DNA of 6,904 nucleotides from Acidobacteriaceae bacterium (GTDB lineage: Bacteria; Acidobacteriota; Terriglobia; Terriglobales; Acidobacteriaceae), in NCBI GenBank assembly GCA_030049955.1, contig JASIJX010000275.1, forward strand, positions 1-6,904, read 5' to 3'. The position numbers and the translations under genes are program-made. The notes under the pieces were generated by a model that ran no database searches, was not told the origin of the DNA, and worked only from the letters and a program-made list of their open reading frames with translations. This document shows positions 5,362 through 6,904 of the stretch, in pieces (the stretch's first letter is position 1; each line of letters opens with the position of its first letter).

Positions 5362-6305
5362 TGATCACGTTGGCTGTTGATCTTGGTGGATCGCATGCCA
5401 GCTGCGCCGTGCTGGTGGATGGGGTCATTCGGTCCTCCAAGATGATTTCCGCAGTAACCGAACGCGTGCCTGGATTTGAGAGCCTCCTGAAAGAAATTAC
5501 GCGATGCCTTCGCTCAATCTGCTACACGCTGGGCGTGGAAACCACGAGTGCGGATGGCCTGGTTTTTGGGTTTCCCGGCGTAGTGAGTCCGGATGGATCA
5601 ACGGTTACTGAGACAAATGAGAAGTTCGATGAAGCCCGCCAATTTGACTTTGCAAGTTGGGCCCGAAAGCAATTGGGAGTCCGCTGCATCCTCGAAAACG
5701 ATGCGCGACTGGCATTGATGGGAGAACACTACCGGGGCGCAGCCGCTGGTTTCGAGGATGCCGCTCTCATAACACTGGGCACAGGGATTGGTACGGCCGT
5801 GATAATCAACGGAAAGATCTTTCGTGGTGGCTCGGGGCGTACAGGATGCCTTGGTGGACATATACCGGTCGTGCTTGGCGGCAGAAAATGCACTTGTGGC
5901 AATGTGGGCTGCGCAGAGTCCGAGAGCTCAACATGGGCTCTTCAAGCAATTGCAAAAACAATTCCCGGGTACCTCCAGAGCCCGCTCTCTACGCATGAAA
6001 CACTCGACTTCTCGACGGTATTCGCTTATGCCGATGAAGGCGATACGGTGGCATCTTCTCTACTCGGCCGCTGTTTCCAGGTATGGTCGGCGCTGGCAGT
6101 TGCAGTGTTTCATGCATATTCTCCCGCCGTCTTGCTGTTCGGTGGTGGTGTCATGGCCCGTGGGAACGACATTCTTCCGGTTATACGACAACATGTGACC
6201 GACCACGCCTGGGGAGCGAACGGCTCGGCTGTGCGCGCGGCCGCTTTGGGCAGCGATGCCGCACTCTATGGCGCCGTCCCACGACTCCTGGAGGCCCGAG
6301 CTTGA
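5361..6305 (+). CDS. ROK-family sugar kinase (glucokinase-like)
   Basis: A 314-residue ATP-dependent kinase that should phosphorylate a hexose in the cytoplasm. The N-terminal phosphate loop is LAVDLGGSH (4-12). FGFPGVVSPDG (69-79) and LENDARLALMGE (111-122) follow, with Asp114 as the expected catalytic base. The second phosphate motif is TLGTGIGTA (138-146). The ROK zinc site is complete: His167 in GGHIPV plus Cys177, Cys179 and Cys184 in the CxCGxxGCxE motif (177-186). The adenosine motif LLFGGGVMARG falls near 259-269. There is no N-terminal DNA-binding domain, so it is a kinase, not a ROK repressor. The usual ExGH glutamate that contacts the sugar is Leu164 here, so the substrate may differ from glucose. 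GTG 5361 is the start, with AAAGGAAA upstream, sharing one base with the preceding TAG. With the flanking isomerases it would give hexose 6-phosphate, then ketose 6-phosphate for glycolysis. Confidence 0.92.
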   Translation: MITLAVDLGGSHASCAVLVDGVIRSSKMISAVTERVPGFESLLKEITRCLRSICYTLGVETTSADGLVFGFPGVVSPDGSTVTETNEKFDEARQFDFASWARKQLGVRCILENDARLALMGEHYRGAAAGFEDAALITLGTGIGTAVIINGKIFRGGSGRTGCLGGHIPVVLGGRKCTCGNVGCAESESSTWALQAIAKTIPGYLQSPLSTHETLDFSTVFAYADEGDTVASSLLGRCFQVWSALAVAVFHAYSPAVLLFGGGVMARGNDILPVIRQHVTDHAWGANGSAVRAAALGSDAALYGAVPRLLEARA

Positions 6306-6461
6306 GTTGGTCATTATACGGTAGCTTCCGATTTCCACCTTCCACGCGCAAGTTTTGCGACACTTTGATCAATTTATTTGCGTTGTATTTAAACCTGCAC
6401 GGCCGTCCTATTCGCACTGCGGGCGTACCGTGCCACGATCATGCGGTTGCGAGGAGCACTC
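6306..6461 (+). promoter_or_regulatory. Intergenic gap with possible internal promoter
   Basis: The 156 bp between the kinase stop and the next ATG are AT-richer than the flanks. TTGATC (6365-6370) with TTTAAA (6388-6393, 17-bp spacing) or TATTTA (6386-6391, 15-bp spacing) could be a weak promoter. TTGATCAA (6365-6372) is an 8-bp palindrome on the -35. No terminator is visible, so read-through from the upstream pair is also possible. Confidence 0.3.
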
Positions 6462-6904
6462 ATGCAATTTAATCCGGGGATTGATGTTGCCCTCGATCCA
6501 GTTCAACTAGGGTTTATCTATGGGGCTGGCGTTGCCGGCCCGATACCAGAGTATCGGCGGCTCGATGCAATTCGCGCCAGCCTCAAGGATTCCATGTGTT
6601 CTGGCCCAGATCCTGTGTATGCGATTGCCATGGACGTAGCACGCGAAGTAGATCTACCCGAGCTCAAATCACGCATGTTGTTGTTCGGCGTAGTTGCCTA
6701 TGCAAGCGGACAGCTGGGCGATGAGCCCGTTCGCAGTCAAGGGCATGTGCATGCCGTCGCGCCACACAGCGGTTGGTCGCCGCCGGAGTGGTTCGAGATA
6801 TGGGAGGGTACGGCAATCGTCTACGCGCAGGAGAGCACCAGCAATGAACCGGGCGCCTGCATCGCTGTAACCGCACGCCCTGGCGATCAGGTTGTCGTTC
6901 CGCC
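6462..6904 (+). CDS. Second cupin isomerase, glucose-6-phosphate isomerase family, 3'-partial
   Basis: An ATG at 6462, five bases after GAGGAG (6451-6456), opens a frame that runs uninterrupted to the window end: 147 full codons plus two bases. About 90 residues precede the cupin core. The core motif is RSQGHVHA (91-98) with ligands His95 and His97, then an 11-residue insert and PPEWFEIWEG (107-116), where Glu109 fits the cupin E-x6-G spacing. IVYAQES and PGACIAVTARPGDQVVVPP (130-148) continue the barrel towards the expected fourth ligand His beyond the edge. This pattern matches the longer, divergent branch of the cupin PGI superfamily. It is not a recent copy of the 186-residue isomerase upstream: the N-terminal region, the insert and most residues differ. 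It may act on another sugar phosphate or free sugar related to the same kinase. The function is inferred from family and neighbourhood only. Confidence 0.8.
   Translation, partial: MQFNPGIDVALDPVQLGFIYGAGVAGPIPEYRRLDAIRASLKDSMCSGPDPVYAIAMDVAREVDLPELKSRMLLFGVVAYASGQLGDEPVRSQGHVHAVAPHSGWSPPEWFEIWEGTAIVYAQESTSNEPGACIAVTARPGDQVVVP

Noticed and set aside
4320..6904. Attachment-site repeat of the tRNA-Asp 3' end
   Set aside because: I looked for a second copy of the terminal tRNA sequence (GTCGTCCCCGCCA) to the right and found none in the window.

Overview
The window looks like chromosomal DNA from a GC-rich soil-type bacterium. Acidobacteriota (Terriglobia) is my best guess, because a conserved MocA-type oxidoreductase plus TIM-barrel isomerase pair, a cupin-type glucose-6-phosphate isomerase and a ROK kinase are a familiar mixture there. 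No marker gene proves this. The layout is compact metabolic DNA with one tRNA. I see no transposase, integrase, CRISPR array, phage gene or rRNA.

Left part (1-3346). A plus-strand gene, probably cut by the left edge, encodes a PD-(D/E)XK nuclease-like protein. It converges on a minus-strand pair: a Gfo/Idh/MocA NAD(P)-dependent oxidoreductase (2998 to 1853), then a sugar phosphate isomerase/epimerase TIM-barrel protein (1758 to 706). Family knowledge suggests these two work in sequence on a sugar, glycoside or inositol-like polyol: oxidation to a keto intermediate, then isomerisation or epimerisation. A 348-bp intergenic region holding several inverted and direct repeats separates the pair from a divergent IclR-family regulator (3347-4156), the obvious candidate controller.

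Middle (4157-4800). A tRNA-Asp(GTC) gene with encoded CCA is preceded by a perfect hairpin and followed about 115 bp later by a good Rho-independent terminator. The rest is non-coding and holds a strong-looking sigma70-type promoter (TTGACA) whose -10 area overlaps a perfect 10-bp palindrome.

Right part (4801-6904). A second sugar cassette on the plus strand has a cupin-type glucose-6-phosphate isomerase, a ROK sugar kinase whose GTG start shares one base with the preceding stop, and a second, divergent cupin isomerase of the same superfamily that runs off the right edge. The simplest reading is kinase plus aldose-ketose isomerase(s) that phosphorylate a hexose and feed it to glycolysis. The ROK protein has Leu where the usual ExGH Glu sits, and the two isomerases differ clearly, so the real substrate may not be glucose.

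Nothing here is demonstrably a new system. The points most worth checking are the isomerase-kinase-isomerase cassette with its atypical kinase, the regulator-flanked oxidoreductase/isomerase pair, and the repeat-rich control region between that pair and the IclR gene.
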